Program-made: the position numbers and the translations under genes
Part shown: positions 27,130 through 34,131 of the stretch, one piece after another
Numbering within the stretch: position 1 is the first letter of the stretch
Layout: every line of letters starts with the position of its first letter
NCBI GenBank assembly: GCA_027451745.1
Contig: DAIDIP010000014.1
Coordinates: 1 to 64,000, forward strand
DNA: 64,000 nt
Reading direction: 5' to 3'
DNA from: Candidatus Melainabacteria bacterium
Lineage (GTDB): Bacteria; Cyanobacteriota; Vampirovibrionia; Obscuribacterales; Obscuribacteraceae
Notes under the pieces: generated by a model
The model's database searches: none
What the model was told of the DNA's origin: nothing
Seen by the model: only the letters and a program-made list of their open reading frames with translations

Positions 27130-27963
27130 TTGAGCAGTGAAGAATCTATTTTGAATGGTGTCCGCATTTATTTATCAGGACCCATGGATTTTGTTGTTTC
27201 TCGGAATGAAGAAAAGCAATTTGGTTGGCGCAGTCGCTTGCGAAAATTTCTCAGTCCATTTGGAGCAATTGTTTATGATCCGTGGACAAAGCCAGTCATT
27301 GTTGGACAAAATGGTTATGCAGAAAATTATGAATATTCGAATACCAAAAGGGCGCAATGGACTTTTGAAGATTCGGATACTGGACGCAATGTTCGATCTC
27401 AATTGTGCGACTTGTTTTATCCAACTGTACACATAAACAGACGAATGGTAGACATTTGTGATTTGTTGATTGCTTATTGTCCCACTAATTTATATAGCGT
27501 TGGCACTGTAAACGAAATTATTCGAGCACGATCACAAAATAAGCCGGTATTGTTAGTTAGTCCACCGGTGACTTATCCTTCCTTTGCTAAATTGAGCGAA
27601 CACTTGCAAGAGCATAAGGATCAAGAAGGAGTAAAACGTTTAGAACAACTAAAAAGAGAAGCGGTCTTAAAAGAAAATCCAGAGGGAATACCGAGTCCTT
27701 GGTATTTAGGCATTTTGCCGGAGGATTATTTCTTTGATGGTTTTGGTTTTAGTTTGTATTCACACTTGATAAAAGACGAGCAATATCCACGCACACGGCT
27801 AGATGAAATTGAGGCAAATCGAAAACCGTTAAGGCCTTTGTTACCTTATCTGGAAAAATTGGATAAAGAAATCCCAAAGCTATATGACGCTAGACACAAA
27901 GATTACAAAGAAAATTCTGATTGGATGATTTTACGGCCCGGTGTTCACCAATCTATAGAGTAG
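27130..27963 (+). CDS. Nucleoside 2-deoxyribosyltransferase-like protein
   Basis: 277 aa from TTG 27130, chosen because GGAGG (27116-27120) sits 9 nt upstream; TTG 27124 would leave only 3 nt. An N-terminal RIYLSGPMDF matches the first beta strand and GPM loop of the nucleoside deoxyribosyltransferase/DUF4406 fold. DICDLLIAYCP and the SVGTVNEIIRA motif supply the Asp and the Glu expected as nucleophile. The C-terminal 120 residues are an extra helical, charged region not present in the small classical enzymes (about 150 aa). Known family members cleave or swap N-glycosidic bonds of nucleosides. Pairing with a membrane protein by overlap hints at a signalling or defence role rather than salvage; that is inference. 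Confidence 0.55.
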   Translation: MSSEESILNGVRIYLSGPMDFVVSRNEEKQFGWRSRLRKFLSPFGAIVYDPWTKPVIVGQNGYAENYEYSNTKRAQWTFEDSDTGRNVRSQLCDLFYPTVHINRRMVDICDLLIAYCPTNLYSVGTVNEIIRARSQNKPVLLVSPPVTYPSFAKLSEHLQEHKDQEGVKRLEQLKREAVLKENPEGIPSPWYLGILPEDYFFDGFGFSLYSHLIKDEQYPRTRLDEIEANRKPLRPLLPYLEKLDKEIPKLYDARHKDYKENSDWMILRPGVHQSIE

Positions 27964-28027
27964 GCGTTCGGGAATATGTCGGAAGAGCTCTACTGTTCGT
28001 TCTGTATGTTAGCCATCATTAGCCTTA

Positions 28028-28333
28028 TTATGCTGTCAATTTCTTAAGTTGTGGGAGTTTGGGTATTTTTTTATGATTCTGTTTAGCGATCCACAAATCC
28101 ATAGCTAGCTGGGCATTTAACCAAAATTGTGCACTTGTGCCTAAGGCATCAGCTAAAACCATGGCGGTCTCAGGAGTAATGCCTCGTTTGCCTTGAATAA
28201 TTTCGTTTAGTTTTGGTTGTGGCCAACCAATATGCCGAGCAAAAGCGCTTTGACTAAGTCCTAGTGGTTTGAGAAATTCTTCAAGCAAGATTTCGCCTGC
28301 TGGTGTGGGAGCTCTGTGTATATATTTATCCAT
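28028..28333 (-). CDS. higA: HigA-family antitoxin (Xre-type HTH)
   Basis: 101 aa. An N-terminal PTPAGEILLEEFLKPLGLSQ stretch and the following helix-turn-helix are the HigA/VapI signature. The protein should bind HigB and repress the operon through its HTH. AGGAG lies 7 nt before the ATG. The gene is 8 bp downstream of the toxin gene, the usual toxin-first HigBA order. It sits in the accessory block next to an IS, as expected of a mobile TA module. Confidence 0.92.
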   Translation of the reverse strand: MDKYIHRAPTPAGEILLEEFLKPLGLSQSAFARHIGWPQPKLNEIIQGKRGITPETAMVLADALGTSAQFWLNAQLAMDLWIAKQNHKKIPKLPQLKKLTA

Positions 28334-28341
28334 AATGTCTC

Positions 28342-28632
28342 CTAATGATAATCTATAATTTGCACATTATGTGCACCATCACGTTTCCATTCAAAAATGA
28401 TGCGCCATTGATCATTGATTCGAATGCTGTAAAAACCTTTTAAGTGTCCTTTTAATTTTTCAAGACGATTGGCAGGAGGGCTCTTTAGATCTTCAAGTAG
28501 AGTGGCGAATTCGATCATGTCAAGTTTTCGTTTTGCAACTTTATGAATCTCTTTAGGGATGCGGAGTATACCTTTATCTTTAGTACCATTAAATAGGTTT
28601 TCTGTTAAGGTATCGCCAAATGAGTTGATCAT
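28342..28632 (-). CDS. higB: HigB-family RelE-like toxin
   Basis: 96 aa. The sequence from [24 protein letters not shown] onward is the conserved core of HigB/RelE host-inhibition toxins, ribosome-dependent mRNA endonucleases. The basic and aromatic residues of the active region (Arg, Trp, Phe-Glu-Trp) are kept. It is slightly out of the usual length by virtue of an [11 protein letters not shown] leader, typical of the plasmid-maintenance-killer subgroup. It is the first gene of the TA operon. Confidence 0.92.
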   Translation of the reverse strand: MINSFGDTLTENLFNGTKDKGILRIPKEIHKVAKRKLDMIEFATLLEDLKSPPANRLEKLKGHLKGFYSIRINDQWRIIFEWKRDGAHNVQIIDYH

Positions 28633-28656
28633 AGAGTGTATTTATATTGCTATATC

Positions 28657-28670
28657 GTATAATAGTATAA
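28657..28670. promoter_or_regulatory. Candidate TA operator/promoter between divergent genes
   Basis: Direct GTATAA repeats at 28657-28662 and 28665-28670, with a perfect TATAAT at 28658-28663, lie in the 67-bp gap between higB (minus) and the HAD gene (plus). HigA usually binds such a site. Sequence evidence is limited to the repeats and the -10 hexamer. Confidence 0.3.
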
Positions 28671-28699
28671 CATAATCTTAAGAAGAGGGACTGATTTAA

Positions 28700-29368
28700 A
28701 TGACAAGAGGGGTTATATTTGATCTTGATGGTGTAATTTCTGACACACAAGACATGCACTCGGAAGTGGAAAGTAATTTTTTGCGCAGTCTTAATATCCA
28801 CATACATCCTAATGAGATTAGCGCTCGCTTTGCTGGAGTAGGAGACAAGCAAATGTTTGCTACTGTGTTTGCTGAACACGGTGTGCATCATTCTATTGAT
28901 GAAATGAGCAAAGAGAAATGGGCCAGAATGTCGCAAATGATAAATGAGCATGGCATTAAGGCTGTCAATCATTCTATTGCGCTTATTGAACGATTATATG
29001 CTAGTGGATTTACTCTAGCCATTGCTTCGGGGTCACCCAATGCTTTTATAGATCAAGTTGTGGATGCTCTTTCAATTCGTAAATATTTTAAGAGTATGGT
29101 TTCTGCTGATGAAGTGAAGCATGGTAAACCTTCGCCAGATGTTTTTTTAGAAGCTGCCAAACGGGCAGACATAGATACAAAGCAAAGTCTTATAGTTGAG
29201 GATGGAGTTAGTGGCATGCGAGCAGCAGCAACTGCTGGTATTCCATGCATAGGCTTGGTACAAAATAAAGACAAAGAGTATCCTGCGACTGTTGTAGTCA
29301 CTTCTTTAGCGGATGTAAGCATAGACTTAATTGAGCAATTAATAGCTAATAAAAGCTTTGTCAACTGA
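28700..29368 (+). CDS. HAD-superfamily phosphatase / beta-phosphoglucomutase-like
   Basis: 222 aa. Motif I FDLDGVISDT (Asp8 nucleophile, Asp10 acid/base), a helical cap domain (about 15-85), motif II (ASGSP), a Lys in the KHGKPSPDVF segment and motif IV VEDGVSGMRAA. This is the subfamily IA layout of beta-phosphoglucomutase, phosphoglycolate phosphatase and related enzymes. The substrate cannot be read. A GAGGG lies 10 nt before the ATG. It lies divergently from higB, and its position between TA and IS suggests it travels with the accessory block. Confidence 0.85.
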   Translation: MTRGVIFDLDGVISDTQDMHSEVESNFLRSLNIHIHPNEISARFAGVGDKQMFATVFAEHGVHHSIDEMSKEKWARMSQMINEHGIKAVNHSIALIERLYASGFTLAIASGSPNAFIDQVVDALSIRKYFKSMVSADEVKHGKPSPDVFLEAAKRADIDTKQSLIVEDGVSGMRAAATAGIPCIGLVQNKDKEYPATVVVTSLADVSIDLIEQLIANKSFVN

Positions 29369-29453
29369 ACTTTAGTAAAAGTTTTGGCTAAAATAACGGT
29401 CGGTACACGGAAATGCTCTCAAATACTAGATATTGAGAGGAGCAGTAAGTGAT

Positions 29454-29472
29454 GGTATTGATAATCAATACC
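29454..29472. repeat. Short inverted repeat next to the IS
   Basis: GGTATTGA-TAA-TCAATACC, an 8-bp stem with a 3-nt loop, lies 31 bp from the transposase stop. It may be a terminator without a T-run or part of the IS end. A second hairpin (CTCTCAA/TTGAGAG, 29416-29439) lies just outside it. Confidence 0.55.
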
Positions 29473-29502
29473 GATATGCAATTGCCTTGAATCCCGCCAG
29501 AC

Positions 29503-30845
29503 TCAGCAGGCAAAACCATTTAGACGTTTTTTTGTTAACGAGTCGAGCAACTCCTTTGGATCCTTTCCATCGGTAATTACATTCATGACAGTAGCAACAA
29601 AAGCCTGCAGCAAATTCATTTCCGTTGATCGGCATTTCTGTCCGATCGTATCAGTCACAAATGGTTTCATCCCATCCGGATAGTCAACCTGACACACCAG
29701 CTCTAAATACGCATACGCAACAAAGCACAATTCCCAATATCTGAGAACTGCTTGTTCCTTTCGTTGCTGACAGCTTTCAAAGCCGAGTTCCTGCTTCCCG
29801 TCACGGAAAAAATGTTCGATTGGATCACGAAATAGGTATGGTTGAAGAATTTTGTGTGCTTGTACCCAATTCAATTTATTACTTACGAAGAACCTTGGTT
29901 CTCCTTCTAATTCTGCATTGTCGTAACTGATCACCACCCTTAGCTTCTTCCAGAATTTTACTTTTGTATTTTTGGCGAATACCCAATAGGTTCGCTCTTC
30001 TCCCAGCCTGGTCCGAAGCATAACCGGCTGAAAGGCTTCTTTCGGTAAAGATTTTGCAAATGCATCAACAGTGTCAAATTTGCCTGACGGCAACTGAATA
30101 TGACGATTCTTGGCTAAACGTGTGACCCATGCCCGTTCATAGCTTTCTATTCTATCCATCAATTCGATGTTCAGAAATGCCCCATCTAAGACATACGCAT
30201 CTACAGGAATTGTATGCCGCTCACACTCATCAACCAGATCCCCAGCCAAATCTAGTTGTGTGCGATGAAGCTCGCGATTTTCTTCGTATTGCTTAACCAA
30301 CGAATGAAACTCATCCCAATCCTCTTGTGCTGCACTTGCAGCCGGCTTTGTTGCCTCAAGATAAAGCTTTTGTTCGTTTAAAAAACCACGGTGGTATAGC
30401 TCCATCCCTAACGGTACTGTCGTTCCTGGGGATACAAACGTTGCAGCTACCAACTTCTGCCCTAAACAAAAATTGTGATTGACGTAATCGTAATACCAGT
30501 AAACACCATGAATCTTCTCGCCATAATGGTGTATTAACGTCGAGTCAATTGCTACAACCTTTAGCTGCTTGCTTGCCACATCGTCTACAAGGCGCTTTGA
30601 TGTCCATTCGCCCGACGCAGAGCTCCATGGCTCCATGGACTATCGGTCATAAAATGATGTAAGCCGCCGTATTCAACATCATTTACCAGTCTTTGATGAA
30701 TACTCGCCAAAGTTCGATTTTTGGACGCTATCAAACCAGTCAGTATAATTTCAAAATGTTCACGCTGCGCAGGGTGGTTAAAGACATTTCCAAATTGCTC
30801 GGCAAATTCATGGAGGCGTGACGGTGTATATGAAATCGGCAGCAC
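29503..30845 (-). pseudogene. IS4/IS701-like DDE transposase, frameshifted by an 8-bp duplication
   Basis: Two minus-strand pieces: 30845-30585 (N-terminal, from GTG 30845) and the remainder down to 29503. They fall in different frames because GCTCCATG occurs twice in tandem (30622-30629 and 30630-30637). Removing one copy restores a continuous MTDSPWSSASGEWTSK reading. The second piece keeps DDE-type landmarks: VVAIDST (first Asp), VLDGAF (second Asp) and IEHFFRDGK with the Glu. The C-terminal YWELCFVAYAYLEL is typical of the IS4/IS701 group. Base composition is visibly richer in G+C than the surroundings, suggesting recent arrival. No slippery heptamer suggests programmed frameshifting. Terminal inverted repeats were not found. 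Confidence 0.85.
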
Positions 30846-30964
30846 AACCCTTCTCCACTAAAAAGATCAATGGAGAATAGCATACATACTCATAAATGGC
30901 CATCATGACAATAGGTTTAATCTATCATCTGCCAAAGTCCAGTTGTCAAAGCAAAGTAGACTAT

Positions 30965-30996
30965 AAAAAAGCCATCCTGTTAGGGATGGCTTTTTT
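30965..30996 (-). terminator. Strong (bidirectional-looking) terminator
   Basis: AAAAAAGCCATCC (30965-30977) and GGATGGCTTTTTT (30984-30996) form a near-perfect stem with a 6-nt loop, with A- and T-tracts on both sides. On the minus strand it lies about 25 bp after the stop of the pilin-like gene and closes the 35214-31022 transcription unit. Confidence 0.92.
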
Positions 30997-31021
30997 CTGT
31001 TCCTGGTGTTGGAATAACGGA

Positions 31022-31453
31022 TTATAGACCGCCACCCAATCCACCGAAGTTGTTGATAGCGAATGTACCAATTAAGTGGACAGCGGTTGGTGCGCCGAAG
31101 CCGACGCCTAAACCTTTAGCCACGTTCATTGCTGATTCACCACCATCCCGTTGACCGAAGGCAATTTTCATGCCTGCCATTGAAGATGGGATGGTTGACA
31201 TAGCGGTAACAACACGTGAGATGTCTCTTGCGGTATCGTAACCGAAGTCGGCCATTTGACCTACTTCATTGGATTGTCCGTAACGGGGGTCTACTGGTGC
31301 GCCGACTAACCCTTGAGCATGAGCAACTTGGTCGTAAACTCCAATGGCGAGTAGAACCAGCTGCGGTGCCAAGAGGAAACCAACGCGTGTTGCGACTTTA
31401 AATATTCGCGAGGACACAACTTTCTTGAGTGTAGATTTTATGCTGGTTGCCAT
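31022..31453 (-). CDS. Small exported membrane protein, pilin-like (VirB2/TrbC-type candidate)
   Basis: 143 aa. A long basic signal region (SIKSTLKKVVSSRIFKVATR), a hydrophobic core (VGFLLAPQLVLLAIGVYDQ) and an AHA-Q cleavage-like site near residue 46. The mature part has weakly hydrophobic segments (SRVVTAMSTIPSSMAGMKIAF and GLGVGFGAPTAVHLIGTFAI) and a Gly-rich end. Long signal, AxA site, small size and two mature hydrophobic stretches recall VirB2/TrbC pilins, and the neighbours support a surface role. No diagnostic motif exists, so this is a candidate. AGGAGG precedes the ATG. It is the last gene of the unit, just before the strong terminator. Confidence 0.45.
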   Translation of the reverse strand: MATSIKSTLKKVVSSRIFKVATRVGFLLAPQLVLLAIGVYDQVAHAQGLVGAPVDPRYGQSNEVGQMADFGYDTARDISRVVTAMSTIPSSMAGMKIAFGQRDGGESAMNVAKGLGVGFGAPTAVHLIGTFAINNFGGLGGGL

Positions 31454-31505
31454 TTTGACCTCCTATTTTGTGTACAAAATGAGTATTGAAATTTATCGAC
31501 CCTGT

Positions 31506-32135
31506 TTAGTGATGCAACAATCTGCCAGATACGGCCGTGTTTACTGCCGCACCGTTGCCATAAGTGGCTGGTGAGACAGAGCCCGGTTCGTAGCCGAAAT
31601 TCTTTCCGTAACTTGCAGCTGGACCAAGCGCGAGGGCTTGAGCAGAATTGCCAGCAACATGTTTTTTCAGTAGCTTGCCTGAAACTTTCTTATTCATTAA
31701 GTGAGCAGAGACTGCTTTATTAACAGATAAGGCTTTATCTTTAGCTTTAGGCAAATTTAGTGCTGTTGCAGGTAATGCGGCCATTACTGGAGCATTAGCT
31801 GGGGCACCAAAACTTTCTTTGTAGTGTGGAGTAGGTGAGGACTGGGTTAATTGAATTTGAGTTTGTTGGTTAACTACTGGAGCTGGAGCAACAGGTAATG
31901 AACCTGGATCAATCCCAAGAATATCTTTGCTACTTGGCACATGTCCATTTCTTACACTATGAGTAGTTGGATGATAAGAAACTGGTGGGGGACTGGATTG
32001 TTCTAAGCGGAAATAATTAGGAGCAAAGTTGAATCTGGCTCCTCTTTGTTGAGCAGAGGCTGGTTGTAAACTTACACCTATTGCTATAGCGATGGAGGCT
32101 AAGGATAATATTTTTACTTTTGTGTTTGTATTCAT
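31506..32135 (-). CDS. Exported low-complexity protein
   Basis: 209 aa from ATG 32135, preferred over GTG 32144 because AAGGAAGG lies 8 nt upstream of the ATG. The signal peptide is KVKILSLASIAIAIGV ending ASA-QQ. The mature chain is Pro/Ala/Ser-rich with a basic middle (KAKDKALSVNKAV, MNKKVSGKLLKKH) and a Gly/Tyr-rich C-terminus. No domain is recognised. It lies between the pilin-like gene and a similar exported gene, all on one strand with short gaps, so it probably belongs to the same surface structure. Confidence 0.6.
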   Translation of the reverse strand: MNTNTKVKILSLASIAIAIGVSLQPASAQQRGARFNFAPNYFRLEQSSPPPVSYHPTTHSVRNGHVPSSKDILGIDPGSLPVAPAPVVNQQTQIQLTQSSPTPHYKESFGAPANAPVMAALPATALNLPKAKDKALSVNKAVSAHLMNKKVSGKLLKKHVAGNSAQALALGPAASYGKNFGYEPGSVSPATYGNGAAVNTAVSGRLLHH

Positions 32136-32149
32136 GGCTAACACCTTCC

Positions 32150-32911
32150 TTAGAACCTAAAACCGTTACGTACGCCGTAATTCATCATGCCTGTACCAAG
32201 TAAACCGGCGCTGTAAGCACCGCCTGGGCTGCGCATGCCTGCCAAAGCAGCTCCACTTAATCCAAAACCGGTAACGACACCTAATAAATGAGAAATACCA
32301 CCAGTAGTGCGTTGTTGTGATGTATTTTGAGTGGCTACTGTTCCGCTTAATACTTGGGTTTGTGGCGGAGCAGCGTTGGACATATTTTGTGGCATTTGCA
32401 TATTTGCCATTGGTTGCATTTGATTGTTCAATTGGTTGCTTAGAGTTTGGGCATTACCTTCGTTATAAGACTGACTTGGACCAAAAGATGGAGTAGTCAT
32501 ATTGCCGGCAATATTGCCAGGCGTGTTGCTAATTTGATTAAAAGCTTGTCCATTGAATTGAGGGTATGTATTACTGCCCATTAAAGAGTGATATAAAGCT
32601 TGACGAGCTTCTTGTGGAGTTTGTTGTGCCCCTAGAGTAGAAATATTTTGTGGCGTATTTTGTGCTGTTAAACCAGGACTTTGTAATTGGCTTAAGTTAC
32701 TGGTGTTATTTACACTGTTATATTTAGAGCCGTAATTGAAAGCTTGGCTAACTGGAATTACTTCCGGGGGTAAGAATGAATCCATTGTGCCCTGGGCATT
32801 GACAGGTAAAGTGATTGCTGTGTTAGCAATAGCAAAGACTACTCCAGTTGAAAGGAACACCTTTTTATTGGATGGGTTTTGGTTTATTAAAGCTAGTATT
32901 TGCTTTTTCAT
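32150..32911 (-). CDS. Exported Asn/Gln/Met-rich protein with Gly-rich hydrophobic end
   Basis: 253 aa. The signal peptide is VFLSTGVVFAIANTAITLPVNA-Q. The mature chain is Asn/Gln/Ser-rich (for example NQLNNQMQPMANMQMPQNM). The last 50 residues alternate Gly/Ala and hydrophobic residues (LLGVVTGFGLSGAALAGM), which could insert in a membrane or pack in a fibre. It lies 14 bp upstream of the next exported gene in transcription order. No family is recognised. The 36-bp palindromic element and a 12-bp tandem repeat lie just upstream of it. Confidence 0.6.
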   Translation of the reverse strand: MKKQILALINQNPSNKKVFLSTGVVFAIANTAITLPVNAQGTMDSFLPPEVIPVSQAFNYGSKYNSVNNTSNLSQLQSPGLTAQNTPQNISTLGAQQTPQEARQALYHSLMGSNTYPQFNGQAFNQISNTPGNIAGNMTTPSFGPSQSYNEGNAQTLSNQLNNQMQPMANMQMPQNMSNAAPPQTQVLSGTVATQNTSQQRTTGGISHLLGVVTGFGLSGAALAGMRSPGGAYSAGLLGTGMMNYGVRNGFRF

Positions 32912-33003
32912 TTTTCTGTATTTTTTGTACTGGAGGGCTTTAGAGTCATTTACCTTATTTAAGTAACGTATTGATAATAGAAGAATTGTCTAGGGGATTA
33001 AAG

Positions 33004-33039
33004 CGGGGGAATTCCCACTTGCGTGGGAATATTCCCACG
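33004..33039. repeat. 36-bp palindromic element, copy B (intergenic)
   Basis: The same CGGGGGAATTCCCA, GTGGGA, ATTCCCA order as at 23959. Here ATTCCCAC (33011-33018), GTGGGAAT (33023-33030) and ATTCCCAC (33031-33038) give two alternative perfect hairpins, including a 16-bp uninterrupted palindrome at 33023-33038. It lies between two exported-protein genes. Confidence 0.75.
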
Positions 33040-33040
33040 A

Positions 33041-33081
33041 GATCCCGGCGCAGATCCCGGCGCAGATCCCGGCGCAGATCC
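33041..33081. repeat. 12-bp tandem repeat, 3.4 units
   Basis: GATCCCGGCGCA repeats exactly at 33041, 33053 and 33065, with a partial GATCC at 33077-33081. It runs from the palindromic element to the stop codon of the Pro-rich gene and is much more G+C-rich than its surroundings. Confidence 0.92.
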
Positions 33082-34100
33082 TAAAAATTCGTTTCTATGG
33101 CAGTTTGGGGCAAAGTATGAAGGGGCTCGTTGGGGTGAGCATTCAAACCTGTTTGTGGACGAAGTGGGAAGCCAAAGTCGGTTGTACGGTTATAACCTCT
33201 ACCGGCTGTGGTGTAAGCCAGTGGGGCGCCTTGACCAAATTCAGTGGAGAGGTTAGCTCCTAAACTTGGTACAGCATTACCATACAAAACGTTGTATCCA
33301 TTAAGATCCTGTACTGATTTACCGACAGGAAGAACTACTCCACCAACTTTTGTCCGCATACCACCACCTAAATCAATGGACTTATTGAAATTATCTGAAC
33401 CTTTCCCGGGAAGTGCGTTATTGTATCCAGGTCCGGTTGGTACACCGTTGATAACACCAAAACCAGCTAATGGACCAAATTGAGTGATTTCATCTTGTGA
33501 ATTACCACCACCACCTAAGAAAGACATATGTCCACGTCTTTCATACTGGGCTGTTTTTTGGGTTCCTAAGCGGCGAATCTTAGGTATAGTGCCGTAATAA
33601 CCACCGGTTCCTGCCAGTCCACCAATTGGTTGAACTTGGGTTGGCATAGCTGGATTACCTAAGCCTTTCAGTCCATACGGAGCAGGATTAACTCCTGGGG
33701 TGGAAGGAGAATTCGGGATGAAGGGAGTAAGTAATGGGCCCCAAACTCCTGGTGGCAAAGCTGTTGCTGGAGAAATAGGTAAACCGATTCCACTAAATAC
33801 TGAACCAATATTATTGGAAGGAATGGCAGGAATTGATGGAATCAATGTTGGCGGGCCAGTCATGCCTGGTATTACCGGCAATGAAGTTGGTCCTGCGCCA
33901 GGTGGAGGAGCAAAGCCTGTTGGAGCTGGTACGCCAGGTAAGCCGCTTGAGGCACCAGGTACCAATGGGTTACGCAAAGTTACTGCACCTTGAGCCAAAG
34001 CTTCAGGTATGTGAACTAAGCTCAATGCCATAAGAGTCGTAAGTAGCGTTGCGCTCTTTTTGCTTTTAGGCTCTATATTTTGATTATGCTTGGTATACAT
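33081..34100 (-). CDS. Exported Pro/Gly-rich protein (paralogue of the 34132 gene)
   Basis: 339 aa. The signal peptide has a basic start (EPKSKKSATLL) and ends near EALA-QG. The mature N-terminus, GAVTLRNPLVPGAS, and later NSPSTPG and LPPG motifs are shared with the protein encoded immediately upstream (GTTTLRTPLVPGAS), showing tandem duplication. The chain is dominated by Pro and Gly with no hydrophobic span, as in extended or fibrous surface proteins. AGGAGG lies 10 nt before the ATG. No known family is recognised. Position in the T4SS-like region suggests an extracellular or outer-membrane component. Confidence 0.62.
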   Translation of the reverse strand: MYTKHNQNIEPKSKKSATLLTTLMALSLVHIPEALAQGAVTLRNPLVPGASSGLPGVPAPTGFAPPPGAGPTSLPVIPGMTGPPTLIPSIPAIPSNNIGSVFSGIGLPISPATALPPGVWGPLLTPFIPNSPSTPGVNPAPYGLKGLGNPAMPTQVQPIGGLAGTGGYYGTIPKIRRLGTQKTAQYERRGHMSFLGGGGNSQDEITQFGPLAGFGVINGVPTGPGYNNALPGKGSDNFNKSIDLGGGMRTKVGGVVLPVGKSVQDLNGYNVLYGNAVPSLGANLSTEFGQGAPLAYTTAGRGYNRTTDFGFPLRPQTGLNAHPNEPLHTLPQTAIETNF

Positions 34101-34131
34101 TTTTGCTAGGCCTCCTAAGTGCCTGAATAAA

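Noticed and set aside
30585-30636. Programmed ribosomal frameshift in the transposase
   Set aside because: The frames are joined by an exact 8-bp tandem duplication and no slippery heptamer is visible; a duplication mutation explains it better.
33041-33081. Possible CRISPR array
   Set aside because: Units are 12 bp directly abutting without spacers, and no cas genes are present anywhere in the window.
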